A stretch of 64,000 nt of DNA. Source: Prevotella sp. (GTDB lineage: Bacteria > Bacteroidota > Bacteroidia > Bacteroidales > Bacteroidaceae). The DNA lies in contig JAGAYI010000005.1 in NCBI GenBank assembly GCA_017940545.1, positions 81,604 to 145,603 of the forward strand, read 5' to 3'. The first letter of the stretch is position 1. Every line of letters begins with the position of its first letter. A model generated the notes under the pieces. The model made no database searches. It was not told the DNA's origin and saw only the letters and a list, made by a program, of their open reading frames with translations. Shown here one piece after another: positions 1 to 8,784 of this stretch. The translations under genes and the position numbers were made by a program.

Positions 1-1849
1 CCTTGAAGTCCGGGTCGTCAGCTGTTGACACTGGCACGTGGTCACTGATAGGGTCGCGGCAGATGATGAAGCCGCAGGCATGGATGCCCGTTCCGCGCAC
101 CGTTCCCTCCAGCATCTTGGCATATTTAATGGTGTTGCGCAGTGCCGGGTTTGTCGAAGCTTCGGCCTCACGCAGTTCCGGAACACACTTGATGGCATTG
201 GGCAGGTTCATCTTGAGCGCCTTGCCATCTACTTCCGGCAGGCGGTCAGGAATGGCCTTGCACAACCGGTTCGACTCGGCAATAGGTACTTTCTCCACGC
301 GGGCCACGTCCTTGATGGAGTTTTTGGTGGCCATGGTGGCATAGGTGATGATGTGCGCACAGTTGTCATGGCCATATTTGTCCTCCACCCATTTCAGCAC
401 CTTTCCGCGCCCGTCGTCGTCGAAGTCAGTGTCTATATCGGGCAGCGAGATACGGTCGGGGTTCAGGAAACGCTCAAACAGCAGGTCGTATTTCAGCGGA
501 TCAATCTTGGTGATGCCTAAGCAGTACGCCACCACACTGCCAGCTGCCGAGCCACGTCCGGGGCCTACCATGACACCCAGTTCGTCGCGTGCAGAGTTGA
601 TGAAGTCCTGCACAATCAGGAAGTAGCCTGGGAACCCCATGGTCTTCATAATGTGCAACTCAAAGCGCACACGGTCTTCCACATCCTTGGGAATGGGGTC
701 GCCGTAACGTTTTCTGGCTCCCGCGTATGCCAGTTCCGACAGGTAGTCGGCTTCAAACTTTATGCGGTATATCTTGTCATAGCCGCCCAGTTTCTTGATT
801 TTCTTTTCGCCCTCCTCTGGCGACAGCTGGTTCTGGCCGTTTTCGTCGCTGGTAAACTCGTCATACAGTTGCTGCTCGGTGAATTTCTGTCGCCAGGCCT
901 CCTCTGTGCCGAAACTCTCCGGGATGGGGAAGAAAGGCATGATGGGGTCGTGGTCTAGACTGTACACTTCTACTTTGTCAAGAATCTCCAGCGTGTTGGA
1001 GAGTGCTTCCGGCACGTCGCTGAAAATCTCGTTCATCTCTTCGCGCGTCTTGAACCATTCCTGTTTCGAGTAGAGCATGCGGGTGGGGTCGTCCAAGTCT
1101 TTAGCCGTGGCCAGACAAAGCAAGTGGTCATGTGCCTCGGCATTCTCCTCGTCAACGAAATGTACGTCATTGGTGCAGATGAGCTTGATGCCGTACTCGT
1201 GGGCCAGTTCTATCAACACCTTGTTGACCTGTTGCTGAAGTGGGAACGTCTCGCGGTTGGCACGTATGCTGGGGTTTTTCACCTCATGCCGTTGTAGCTC
1301 TAAGTAGTAGTCGTCGCCAAACACCCGCTTGTGCCATTCTATCGACTTTCGTGCTCCCTCAATGTCACCGTCAAGAATCTTTCTGGGCACCTCGCCGGCA
1401 ATGCAGGCAGAGCACACGATGAGCCCCTCGTGGTAGCGCTCCAGGTCCTCGTGGTCGGTGCGGGGCCTCATGTAGAAACCGTCGGTCCACGATCGGCTCA
1501 CCAGCTTGATGAGGTTCTTGTAGCCCGTCTCGTTCTTGGCCAGCACAATGAGGTGGTAGCCGCTTTGGTGGCGCTTGTCGTCCTTGAGCAGTTTCGAGCC
1601 ATAGCGCGACACATACATTTCGCAGCCGAAGATGGGCTTGAAGGGTGGCAGCCCTTCCTTCTTGCGGCCTTTGTTGACGCTGATGCAGTAGTCGTGAAAC
1701 TCCTTGATGCCGAACATGTCGCCGTGGTCGGTAATGGCCATGCCCTTCATGCCATTGCCAATCGCCTTGTCAACCAGTCGCTTGATGCTGGCCTGTCCGT
1801 CGAGTATGGAGTAGTAGGTATGAACGTGTAAATGTATGTAGTCTTGCAT
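1..1849 (-). CDS. dnaE: DNA polymerase III alpha subunit, N-terminal part (3' end outside window)
   Basis: This is the catalytic subunit of the replicative polymerase. Translation from the ATG at 1849 begins with MQDYIHLHVHTYYSILDG, the metal-binding PHP-domain opening of DnaE, and runs open to the window edge (about 616 codons of roughly 1,200-1,250). The polymerase active-site segment PDIDTDFDDDG is visible near residue 468 (about 409-445), so the PHP domain, palm and start of the thumb are present. The fingers, beta-binding and OB parts lie outside. The start is supported by a TAACTTTG -7 element at 1880-1887 on the minus strand, about 30 nt upstream. It is divergent from psd. The assignment is firm; only the C-terminus is unseen. 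Confidence 0.96.
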   Translation of the reverse strand, partial: MQDYIHLHVHTYYSILDGQASIKRLVDKAIGNGMKGMAITDHGDMFGIKEFHDYCISVNKGRKKEGLPPFKPIFGCEMYVSRYGSKLLKDDKRHQSGYHLIVLAKNETGYKNLIKLVSRSWTDGFYMRPRTDHEDLERYHEGLIVCSACIAGEVPRKILDGDIEGARKSIEWHKRVFGDDYYLELQRHEVKNPSIRANRETFPLQQQVNKVLIELAHEYGIKLICTNDVHFVDEENAEAHDHLLCLATAKDLDDPTRMLYSKQEWFKTREEMNEIFSDVPEALSNTLEILDKVEVYSLDHDPIMPFFPIPESFGTEEAWRQKFTEQQLYDEFTSDENGQNQLSPEEGEKKIKKLGGYDKIYRIKFEADYLSELAYAGARKRYGDPIPKDVEDRVRFELHIMKTMGFPGYFLIVQDFINSARDELGVMVGPGRGSAAGSVVAYCLGITKIDPLKYDLLFERFLNPDRISLPDIDTDFDDDGRGKVLKWVEDKYGHDNCAHIITYATMATKNSIKDVARVEKVPIAESNRLCKAIPDRLPEVDGKALKMNLPNAIKCVPELREAEASTNPALRNTIKYAKMLEGTVRGTGIHACGFIICRDPISDHVPVSTADDPDFK

Positions 1850-1879
1850 GAACGTTTGTTTTTTTGACGAATGAAGGTC

Positions 1880-1887
1880 CAAAGTTA
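1880..1887 (-). promoter_or_regulatory. Predicted dnaE promoter, -7 element
   Basis: Minus-strand TAACTTTG matches the Bacteroidetes TAnnTTTG -7 consensus, about 30 nt upstream of the dnaE ATG. No convincing TTTG -33 box was seen at the expected spacing. Confidence 0.5.
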
Positions 1888-1951
1888 CATCGAAAAATCG
1901 AGATAACCAAAAAAAATCGGAAATATTAATCCGTAATTCATATTTATTATG

Positions 1952-1959
1952 TACCTTTG
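1952..1959 (+). promoter_or_regulatory. Predicted psd-pssA promoter, -7 element
   Basis: TACCTTTG fits TAnnTTTG. It overlaps an upstream in-frame ATG at 1949, so that ATG cannot be the translation start and the ATG at 1994 is preferred. Confidence 0.6.
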
Positions 1960-1993
1960 CACGTTGAAAACCAAAGTAGTCGAAGAGATTATC

Positions 1994-2683
1994 ATGGGAG
2001 AGAAAATCAAGAAACTGAAAAAAATCAGAATCCATCGCGAGGGGACGAATACCTTATTAGGCACATTCTTGTTAGTGGCAGGTGTTGGTGCTGCCCTTTG
2101 GTTCTGTTTCGATAACAAAATACCCTTTTGGAGCTTTGTGGTTCTGTTTGGAGCCATCTGGCTTGTCGTTTTGAATTTCTACCGTTGTCCCATCCGCTAT
2201 TTTAATGGCGAGACAGAGAAAGTTGTCGTTGCCCCGGCCGACGGTAGAATCGTGGTCGTTGAGGAGGTTGAGGAACATGAGTATTTCCACGACCGCCGCC
2301 TGATGATCAGCATTTTCATGAGTCCCTTCAATGTGCATGCCAACTGGTTTCCTGTTGACGGAAAGGTTCTTTTTGTGAAGCACCAGAACGGTAATTACCA
2401 TAAGGCGTGGCTGCCCAAGGCCAGCGAGGAGAATGAGCGTTCAGACATCATGATTCAAACCCCCGACGGCCAGCAGGTGCTTTGCCGCCAGATTGCCGGT
2501 GCGATGGCGCGTCGCATAGTGACTTATGCCAAGGACAACGAGGACTGTTACATTGACGAGCACTTAGGCTTCATCAAGTTGGGCTCACGGGTTGACGTCT
2601 ATTTGCCGGTAGGCTCTGAGGTGTGTGTTAAAATGGGACAGGCAACGACGGGCGACCAGACCATGATAGCCAGACTTAAATAA
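1994..2683 (+). CDS. psd: Phosphatidylserine decarboxylase proenzyme
   Basis: The enzyme converts phosphatidylserine to phosphatidylethanolamine at the inner membrane. The 229-residue product has the short (about 220 aa) class length. Two hydrophobic segments lie near the N-terminus (residues about 20-60), and the self-cleavage site LGSR sits near residues 196-199, where Ser198 would become the pyruvoyl group. The start was moved from the in-frame ATG at 1949 to 1994 because the earlier ATG lies inside the predicted -7 promoter box. The gene is followed 19 nt later by pssA, the preceding enzyme of the same pathway, so the two form a phospholipid operon. Confidence 0.95.
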   Translation: MGEKIKKLKKIRIHREGTNTLLGTFLLVAGVGAALWFCFDNKIPFWSFVVLFGAIWLVVLNFYRCPIRYFNGETEKVVVAPADGRIVVVEEVEEHEYFHDRRLMISIFMSPFNVHANWFPVDGKVLFVKHQNGNYHKAWLPKASEENERSDIMIQTPDGQQVLCRQIAGAMARRIVTYAKDNEDCYIDEHLGFIKLGSRVDVYLPVGSEVCVKMGQATTGDQTMIARLK

Positions 2684-2702
2684 CGTAAAAACTTACAGGA
2701 GC

Positions 2703-3392
2703 ATGAAGAAACATATTCCCAATACTATTACCTGCTGCAACCTCATTTCAGGTTGCATTGCCACGTACTTTGCGTTCTGGGGTAATTTCCAGCTGGCGTT
2801 GCTGTTCATTGTGATAGGTGCAGTGTTCGACTTCTTCGACGGTATGGTAGCCCGCCTGCTTCATGTGTCGTCACCCATCGGCAAGGAGCTTGATTCGTTG
2901 GCCGACGACGTCACTTTCGGCTTCGCCCCTTCAGCAATGATTTTCAGCTATCTCAGCACGTTCCATGAGCCACATGTGCTGTTCCTGCCTTTCCTGGCCT
3001 TCGTCATGGCGGCATTCTCTGCCCTCCGACTTGCTAAGTTCAACCTCGACGAGCGGCAGGCCATGGGCTTTATCGGGTTGCCCACCCCTGCCAATGCACT
3101 CTTCTGGGGTGCCCTGTTAGCTGGAGGCGGCGACTGGATGGCTTCCTCGCCTTTCGCCTGTTACGCCGTTTTGGCAGGTATGCTGCTCAGCTGCTACCTG
3201 CTGGTGTCTGAGATTCCCATGTTTGCCCTGAAGTTCAAACACTGGGGATGGAGTGGAAATGAAGTGAAATACGCCTTCCTTTTGTCCTCTGCTGTTGTCC
3301 TGGCTGTTTTCCAAATTCAGGGAATCGCCATCGTCATAGCCTGGTACATCGTACTTTCTGTCATTACTAACACCCTGAACAAAAGTAAATAA
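2703..3392 (+). CDS. pssA: CDP-diacylglycerol-serine O-phosphatidyltransferase
   Basis: The enzyme makes phosphatidylserine from CDP-diacylglycerol and serine. The 229-aa polytopic protein carries the complete CDP-alcohol phosphotransferase signature D46-G-x2-A-R-x8-G60-x3-D64-x3-D68. Several hydrophobic helices follow. It lies directly downstream of psd in the same orientation, so both steps from CDP-DAG to phosphatidylethanolamine are encoded together. Confidence 0.95.
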   Translation: MKKHIPNTITCCNLISGCIATYFAFWGNFQLALLFIVIGAVFDFFDGMVARLLHVSSPIGKELDSLADDVTFGFAPSAMIFSYLSTFHEPHVLFLPFLAFVMAAFSALRLAKFNLDERQAMGFIGLPTPANALFWGALLAGGGDWMASSPFACYAVLAGMLLSCYLLVSEIPMFALKFKHWGWSGNEVKYAFLLSSAVVLAVFQIQGIAIVIAWYIVLSVITNTLNKSK

Positions 3393-3399
3393 AGATTCT

Positions 3400-3747
3400 A
3401 TGACAAAGCCTTTGCTCGGTGTTCTGGTATTTGCAGGATTGTTCCTCCTATTTGTGTTTTTCTTCATCTTCCGTTTTTGCTACGGTATCTATAAGCGTAT
3501 CAAGACGGCCAAAAGGGTTGTCGAGGAAACACTGAATGCTCATCATGGCCGTGACTATACAGGGCGCCGTGCCCAGCAGTATCACTATTCCGACCGTGGA
3601 GAGCAACGCACATCCGGAATGAACGGTGCTGCCCAGCCGCGCCGTACGCAGACGCAAAGTGGCGAGGTCATCATTGACCGTCGTCAGCCGGACAGAAAAA
3701 TCTTTTCCGACGACGACGGTGAATACGTTGACTTTGTCGAGAATTAG
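3400..3747 (+). CDS. DUF4834-like small membrane protein
   Basis: This is a 115-aa protein with one N-terminal membrane helix (about residues 5-28, very Phe/Leu-rich), a basic stretch, and a hydrophilic tail ending in an acidic SDDDGEYVDFVEN-type motif. The architecture matches DUF4834 proteins found after pssA in Bacteroidales; the molecular role is unknown. It starts 7 nt after pssA, so it is probably cotranscribed. It is convergent with pyrH and their stop codons overlap (TAG at 3745-3747 against the complement of TTA at 3744-3746). Confidence 0.75.
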   Translation: MTKPLLGVLVFAGLFLLFVFFFIFRFCYGIYKRIKTAKRVVEETLNAHHGRDYTGRRAQQYHYSDRGEQRTSGMNGAAQPRRTQTQSGEVIIDRRQPDRKIFSDDDGEYVDFVEN

Positions 3748-4454
3748 TTGTGTACGTACGTACCTATCTCTTCCCCGTCCATTACCCGTTTCAGGTTTCC
3801 TGCTACGTCCATGTTGAAGACGTAGATGGGCAGGTTGTTGTCCTGACACATGCAGATGGCTGTCAGGTCCATCACTTTCAGGCCGCGGGCCAGAACCTCC
3901 TTGTAGGTAATCTCGTCAAACTTGGTGGCTGTTGGGTCTTTCTCGGGGTCGGCGGTATAGATGCCATCCACGCGAGTACCTTTCAGCATTACGTCAGCCT
4001 CAATCTCAATGCCGCGCAGGCTTGACCCCGTGTCGGTGGTGAAGTAGGGCGAGCCCGTACCGGCTGAGAAGATGCAGACATAGCCCTGCTGCATGGCTTC
4101 GATGGCCTTCCACTTGGTGTAGAATTCGCCAATGGGCTCCATGCGTATGGCTGTGAGCACTTTGTTCTTTACGCCGATGGCTCCCAGGGCCGAGCTCAAG
4201 GCCAGCGAGTTGATAACCGTGGCGCACATGCCCATCTGGTCGCCCTTCACGCGGTCAAAGCCCTTCTGGCTGCCGCTGAGTCCACGGAAGATGTTGCCGC
4301 CACCAATGACGATGCCTATCTCGACACCCGTCTCGCTGACTTCCTTAATCTGGCGTGCATAGTCGCTTAACCGTTCAGGGTCAATGCCGTAGCCCTGACT
4401 GCCCATCAAGCTCTCGCCTGACAGTTTCAACAGAATTCTTTTGAACTTCATCAT
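3744..4454 (-). CDS. pyrH: UMP kinase
   Basis: The enzyme phosphorylates UMP to UDP. The 236-aa product belongs to the amino-acid-kinase fold family: N-terminal KRILLKLSGESLMG, the GGGNIFRG loop near residue 50, and the TGSPYFTTD segment near residue 130 are all typical of bacterial PyrH. Two consecutive ATGs (4454 and 4451) could start it; the difference is one residue. It is the last gene of the birA - patatin - pyrH run, 36 nt after the preceding gene. Confidence 0.96.
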   Translation of the reverse strand: MMKFKRILLKLSGESLMGSQGYGIDPERLSDYARQIKEVSETGVEIGIVIGGGNIFRGLSGSQKGFDRVKGDQMGMCATVINSLALSSALGAIGVKNKVLTAIRMEPIGEFYTKWKAIEAMQQGYVCIFSAGTGSPYFTTDTGSSLRGIEIEADVMLKGTRVDGIYTADPEKDPTATKFDEITYKEVLARGLKVMDLTAICMCQDNNLPIYVFNMDVAGNLKRVMDGEEIGTYVHN

Positions 4455-4490
4455 CTTATTCTTTTTTTTATTTTAGTGGTTGCTTTATTA

Positions 4491-6779
4491 TCAGAACACG
4501 TACCCCAGGTTGATGTTGAAGTAAGGCTCCTTGGTCACATTGCTGTAGCCTACCGAAGCACCAATGGGTCCTGGCAGCGAGTTGAAGTAGTAGCTCAGCG
4601 ACGCGCCAAGCAGTGTCTTGTTGTCTAACAGCTCCGTATAGAAGTCGGCGTCCTGTGCCGCCGCAAACCTCAGCAGTATGATGCTGCTCTGCGTCAGTGC
4701 TAGCTGTGCCTGCAGCTGCACGGCAACAAACTTGTCCCACTCAAACTCTATGTTGCCCACTCCGGCAAAGGGCTGCTGCTGTTCTAAGTAGTGCCCCGTC
4801 CATTCGCCGCCTATCATGTTGGTGAGCATCAGCGGGGTGGCTCGGCCTTCTATCAGTCGGCCATATATCATGGGCTGTAGTGACAGGTGCTTGCTCACTC
4901 CGAACGATGTGCGCCACATGGCCTGTATCTCTGTCGTGCCGCTGTGGCCTTTCAGTTTCAGGAAGTTGTCTGTGTAGTACCCGAACTTCGCCTTGAACTT
5001 CGAGCCTCGTGTGGGGAAGTACCAGTCGTTCTCGCTGTTGTAATCCACCTCGGCCTGATAGCTCAGCAGGTGTTGCTGTTCCGGTTTCTTTATCTGGTGC
5101 TCGGGGTTTCCGTCGTTCAGCATGTTGAAGTTGAAATAGTGGTCCCATGCCGCGCCGATGCTGATGTCGAAGTTGCGCACCGTGAAGTTAAAGGGTGCTA
5201 TCTTTACCTGCTGCCGGTTGTAGGTCAGGTTGTAGCTTCGGTTGCCGTATTCGTAGAAGTTGATGTCGTTACGTCTGAAGGTGTATGAAATGGTGGGGTG
5301 CATGAAGCTGGTGGGGTGCAGGCTCCAGTCAGCCTTGGCCATGATGCGCTTGCCTAACCTGAGTGTCAGGTTCAGTTCCATGGGTATTTTGCTCCTGATG
5401 GGGAATGCCGCATAGGTCTGCAGGGCCACCAGTTCCTCTATGTCGAACCGTACGCCCAGGCCTATCTGGTTGCTCTTGCGATCGCCGGCTATGAACACCA
5501 GCCTGGCGGCCTTCGTGCCGTCGGCCTGCGGCACGACATTCCTGACAATTCTGTATTCTGCATCCTTGTAGAAGAGGTCCAGACGGATGGACGTGGTAAT
5601 CAGGTCGGCACGCTTGGAGTCGATGCTGTCGCCCTCCTTGATTCTGAACTTCGTCCTGATGAACTGCTCGTCGCTGTGGGTCATGTGCTCGAACTTCAGT
5701 TCGCCTATCTTGATGGCAGGCATCGATGAGTGGTTCAGCATTTCCGAGTCAATGCGCATTCTGAGCTGCCGTGCCCGTCCGGCGTGTGGTCTCTGTCCTC
5801 TCATCAGCTGTCCCAGGGCCACCAGCTCGTCCCAGTGTTCCATGGCTGCCATTTCGCCTCTGTGAATGAGCGAGTCGATGGCCGCCGTATTAAACGAGGC
5901 GGCGCTGTAGCCCTCCACGTTGACCCAGATGGGAATATTGGTAATGGCGAGGTTCTCTTCCAGCTTGTTCACCACGTTCATGTCAATGAGCCGCAGCAGA
6001 ATGCTCATGGTCGAGCGCAGCTGTTCTTTCGTCTTGCCCTTGTCCTGTACCGTCGAGCCGATGATGAAGTCGGCCCCCATCTCCTTGGCCACGTCGGCAG
6101 GGTAGTTGTTCTTCAGTCCGCCGTCCACTAAAACCATGTCGTCCTTCCTTACCGGCGAGAACGCCCCCGGTATGGCCATGCTGGCTCTCATGGCACGCCC
6201 CAGTATTCCGCTGTGGAAGACGTATTCGCTGTTGCTCACCATGTCGGTGGCCACGCAGGCGAAGGGTATGGGCAGGTCGTTGAAGCTGATGGAGTCGGTG
6301 TAGGGGTAGGTCAGTTCCGTAAACAGTTTCCTGATGTTTTTTCCCATGATGATGCCCCCCTCCAGGCTCTGCTTGTTCTTGCTGAACGTCAGACTGGTAG
6401 AGAGAATGTAGGTGTTGTGGCGTTCGCGCTCGCGCAGGCTCTGGTAGCTCAGGTCGTCCTTGTCCGACAGCACCTCGGTCCAGTCCTGTGCCCTGACGAT
6501 GGAGTCTAAGTGCGTGGCGTCGTTGCCACAGGCATACAGTCCGCCGATAATGCTTCCCATACTTGTTCCCGTAATGACGTCAACCGGCACGCCGGCGCGT
6601 TCCAGCACCTTCAGCACGCCGATGTGTGCCACGCCCTTCGCTCCGCCTCCGCTCAGCACCAGGCCGATGCGTTTTGGCGGCTTCGAGGGCAGCTCGCGTT
6701 TCGTTTGTGCGGGGGTGGGGGGCTGGGCGTGTGCTCCCGCCAGTGTCAGTATGAACAGTATGGTAAGTATGTTGCGCAT
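4491..6779 (-). CDS. Patatin-like phospholipase with outer-membrane beta-barrel domain
   Basis: This 762-aa secreted or outer-membrane protein has a signal peptide (about residues 1-19) and a patatin domain with the oxyanion motif GGGAKG (44-49), the nucleophile elbow G71-T-S73-M-G75 and the catalytic DGG (Asp219). A POTRA-like linker (about 360-420) precedes a C-terminal barrel of about 330 residues ending in an aromatic residue (GYVF). This is the layout of type Vd/PlpD-like proteins, in which a lipase is joined to an Omp85-type barrel. The catalytic dyad is intact, so phospholipase A activity is likely. It sits between birA and pyrH in one operon, without an obvious functional link to either. 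Confidence 0.88.
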   Translation of the reverse strand: MRNILTILFILTLAGAHAQPPTPAQTKRELPSKPPKRIGLVLSGGGAKGVAHIGVLKVLERAGVPVDVITGTSMGSIIGGLYACGNDATHLDSIVRAQDWTEVLSDKDDLSYQSLRERERHNTYILSTSLTFSKNKQSLEGGIIMGKNIRKLFTELTYPYTDSISFNDLPIPFACVATDMVSNSEYVFHSGILGRAMRASMAIPGAFSPVRKDDMVLVDGGLKNNYPADVAKEMGADFIIGSTVQDKGKTKEQLRSTMSILLRLIDMNVVNKLEENLAITNIPIWVNVEGYSAASFNTAAIDSLIHRGEMAAMEHWDELVALGQLMRGQRPHAGRARQLRMRIDSEMLNHSSMPAIKIGELKFEHMTHSDEQFIRTKFRIKEGDSIDSKRADLITTSIRLDLFYKDAEYRIVRNVVPQADGTKAARLVFIAGDRKSNQIGLGVRFDIEELVALQTYAAFPIRSKIPMELNLTLRLGKRIMAKADWSLHPTSFMHPTISYTFRRNDINFYEYGNRSYNLTYNRQQVKIAPFNFTVRNFDISIGAAWDHYFNFNMLNDGNPEHQIKKPEQQHLLSYQAEVDYNSENDWYFPTRGSKFKAKFGYYTDNFLKLKGHSGTTEIQAMWRTSFGVSKHLSLQPMIYGRLIEGRATPLMLTNMIGGEWTGHYLEQQQPFAGVGNIEFEWDKFVAVQLQAQLALTQSSIILLRFAAAQDADFYTELLDNKTLLGASLSYYFNSLPGPIGASVGYSNVTKEPYFNINLGYVF

Positions 6780-6814
6780 TTCCCTGTTTTTTGATTTTTA
6801 TAATGTTTTGATTT

Positions 6815-7537
6815 CTATAATTCCTTAATTCTATAGTTCACTTCCTTGAATGCGTAGCGGCGCAGGCGTCCCTCCCCGTCCCTGAGCAGCAGGTGTCCGT
6901 CGTCCTCCACACCGGCAAGCGAGGCCCGGAACAGACCGTCCTTGTCGCTGTAGTCGAACATGCCTTCCCGGCGGTACAGCAGCTGGCGGTACGTCCTGCG
7001 CAGACCCTCGGCATCCCAGTGGTCCAGCAGCGCCCCGAAGTTCCTGAGCAGGCTGTCCAGCACCTGCTGCCGGTCGTGCTCGCTTCCGCTCTCTATGGCC
7101 ATCGACGTCGGGTTGGGCGCGTCGCTCACGAAGTGCGTCTGGTTCACGTTCAGCCCGATGCCGATGATGCAGTCCTTGATGCTGCCGCCCTTCAGCACGT
7201 TCTCTATCAGTATGCCGCATATCTTCCTGTCGCCCACGTAGATGTCGTTAGGCCATTTGATGCTCACCCCGTGCAGCATGTCAAGTGTCTGCGTCAGTGC
7301 CACCGAGATGGCCATGGAGATGATGAACTGCTCAGCAGCCTTGACACTCTCCGGGCGGAAACGGATGGACAGCGTCAGGTTCTCACCGCGGGCTGATTCC
7401 CACGTGTTCGTGCCCTGGCCACGGCCTGCCGTCTGGTAGTCGGCCCACACCACGATGCCCTTGCCCCGCAGCGTGTAGCCTCGTGCCAGCGCGTTGGTGG
7501 AGTCTGTCTCGTCAATATGTATCAGGTCGAATAGCAT
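6815..7537 (-). CDS. birA: Biotin-[acetyl-CoA-carboxylase] ligase
   Basis: The enzyme attaches biotin to biotin-carrier proteins. The 240-aa product has the biotinyl-AMP motif GRGQG (38-42, within TAGRGQGTNTW) and the KWPNDIYV core. It lacks the N-terminal helix-turn-helix of E. coli BirA, so it is a monofunctional ligase rather than a repressor. It is the first gene of the minus-strand run into the patatin gene and pyrH. Confidence 0.94.
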   Translation of the reverse strand: MLFDLIHIDETDSTNALARGYTLRGKGIVVWADYQTAGRGQGTNTWESARGENLTLSIRFRPESVKAAEQFIISMAISVALTQTLDMLHGVSIKWPNDIYVGDRKICGILIENVLKGGSIKDCIIGIGLNVNQTHFVSDAPNPTSMAIESGSEHDRQQVLDSLLRNFGALLDHWDAEGLRRTYRQLLYRREGMFDYSDKDGLFRASLAGVEDDGHLLLRDGEGRLRRYAFKEVNYRIKEL

Positions 7538-7555
7538 TTTTTTTCAAAATCGGTG

Positions 7556-7563
7556 CAAATATA
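7556..7563 (-). promoter_or_regulatory. Predicted birA operon promoter, -7 element
   Basis: Minus-strand TATATTTG lies 18 nt upstream of the birA ATG and fits TAnnTTTG; the -33 box is weak. Confidence 0.5.
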
Positions 7564-7626
7564 CATATTTTTTGACGAATGGACGAATTGGACAACTTTT
7601 TTTTGACGAACATAGAAAAGGCTGCT

Positions 7627-7666
7627 GCGGGAAAATCCCCCTGAAGGTTTAGGGATTTTACCCCGC
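7627..7666. other. Long hairpin between birA and the 7.8-kb gene
   Basis: GCGGG followed by AAAATCCC (7627-7639) pairs with GGGATTTT and CCCGC (7652-7666), with a 2-nt bulge and a 12-nt loop. No T-run follows on either strand, so it is not an obvious terminator. It could be a leader structure or a protein-binding palindrome in this divergent spacer. Confidence 0.45.
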
Positions 7667-7792
7667 GACTTTAGGAATAATCCTTTTGAAAACTGCGGAA
7701 AAGTGCCGAACTTTGCACCGTGAACAATAGAAAACCCTTGATGAAGGGGCTGGCATAAGCCAGAGATTAATAACCATTTAATTATAGGAGAC

Positions 7793-8362
7793 ATGAATAT
7801 GAAGAAGATGATGTTAATGGCAATGATGATGGTTATGACCATTGCAGCCAACGCCGTTCAGCCCTCAGTTGACAACAATCAGAGGAACATAAGAATGAGT
7901 TACACACAGGCTCGCGAAGAGGCAGCGTTCCTCTCTGACAAGATGGCTCACGAACTGAACCTGACCGCTGCTCAGTACGATGCAGTCTATGAAATCAATC
8001 TGGACTACATCATGAGCGTAGGCAGCTCGCGTGATGTGTTCGGCACCCGCTGGGATCGCCGCAACAGCGACCTCCGCTATGTGCTCTCTGCCTACCAGTA
8101 TGACAAGTACATGCGTCAGTCATACTTCTATCGCCCCATGGCGTGGACCTCCGGCAGCTGGCACTTCGCCGTACGCAACCGTTATACCGACCGTACGCAC
8201 TTCTACAACCCGCGGCCTGCGACGACCGTAACACGCCACAGCATGCACACGGTTTCTGCGCCCCGCGTCACGGCTGACGAGCATTTCGGCAACCACAGCA
8301 TTGCCCGGCACAGCAGTAATAACGGCCACCGGACAACGGGAACGTTTGGCGGACGCAGATAA
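7793..8362 (+). CDS. Secreted protein of unknown function
   Basis: The product is about 189 aa with a very Met-rich signal peptide (MKKMMLMAMMMVMTIAANA). A helical central part (about 40-115) contains AREEAAFLSDKMAHELNLTAAQYDAV-like text, which resembles the helical repeats of periplasmic stress or metal-sensing proteins. The tail is basic and rich in His, Arg, Thr and Ser. I do not recognise a named family. Two starts are possible: 7793 (close to the AGGAG) or 7799 (better ribosome-binding-site spacing). A GAACTTTG -7-like element lies near 7709-7716, and a terminator follows. Confidence 0.7.
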   Translation: MNMKKMMLMAMMMVMTIAANAVQPSVDNNQRNIRMSYTQAREEAAFLSDKMAHELNLTAAQYDAVYEINLDYIMSVGSSRDVFGTRWDRRNSDLRYVLSAYQYDKYMRQSYFYRPMAWTSGSWHFAVRNRYTDRTHFYNPRPATTVTRHSMHTVSAPRVTADEHFGNHSIARHSSNNGHRTTGTFGGRR

Positions 8363-8395
8363 GGATAACACAATATATGCCTGGCAACAGGACCC

Positions 8396-8445
8396 GAAGA
8401 GAGGACGTGACGATGCTTGAGTGACGGCCTCTCTTCTTCTTCTTT
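8396..8445 (+). terminator. Probable Rho-independent terminator
   Basis: GAAGAGAGG (8396-8404) pairs with CCTCTCTTC (8428-8436) and is followed by the T-rich TTCTTCTTT. It ends the 7.8-kb gene. Confidence 0.6.
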
Positions 8446-8471
8446 ATGATGATGTCTTTGTCATTTTATTT

Positions 8472-8507
8472 CGGAGTAATCTGAATAATCGGAGTAATCC
8501 GAGTAAT
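8472..8507. repeat. 18-bp tandem repeat (two units)
   Basis: Two consecutive 18-nt units (8472-8489 and 8490-8507), both starting CGGAGTAATC, differ at two positions. A partial third unit follows. The repeat lies in the 420-nt spacer before the large beta-helix gene and has no visible coding role. Confidence 0.6.
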
Positions 8508-8655
8508 CAGAATACTATGTGTAAAGGTACGAAAAAGTTGTGACAAAACCAAACGGAGAAAGAAAATAGTATCCGAAAAAAAGAGGCACAGCAGTTAAAG
8601 CCTGCTTAATATAGGTAAATTAACAGATAGTTATGCCATTTTTTTTCTTTAATTT

Positions 8656-8687
8656 TTTGTCGGTTTCCTAAATTCTTTTTACTTTTG
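8656..8687 (+). promoter_or_regulatory. Consensus promoter of the beta-helix surface-protein genes
   Basis: TTTG at 8656-8659 and TACTTTTG at 8680-8687 are separated by exactly 20 nt, a full match to the Bacteroidetes -33/-7 pattern. About 97 nt of A-rich leader separate it from the ATG at 8785. Confidence 0.75.
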
Positions 8688-8784
8688 CACGGTTATAAAA
8701 AGAAAAGTTTTCAAAACTCGGAATAGAAGTAATCTACAACTCACAAAAGAAACAAAAACTACAACACTTTATTATTTGAACTAA

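Noticed and set aside
1331-1831. 166-codon plus-strand ORF opposite dnaE
   Set aside because: It lies wholly antisense to the conserved PHP/polymerase region of dnaE, with no ribosome-binding site or family match.
1949-1993. Upstream start for psd
   Set aside because: The ATG sits in the -7 promoter box, so it would not be in the mRNA.
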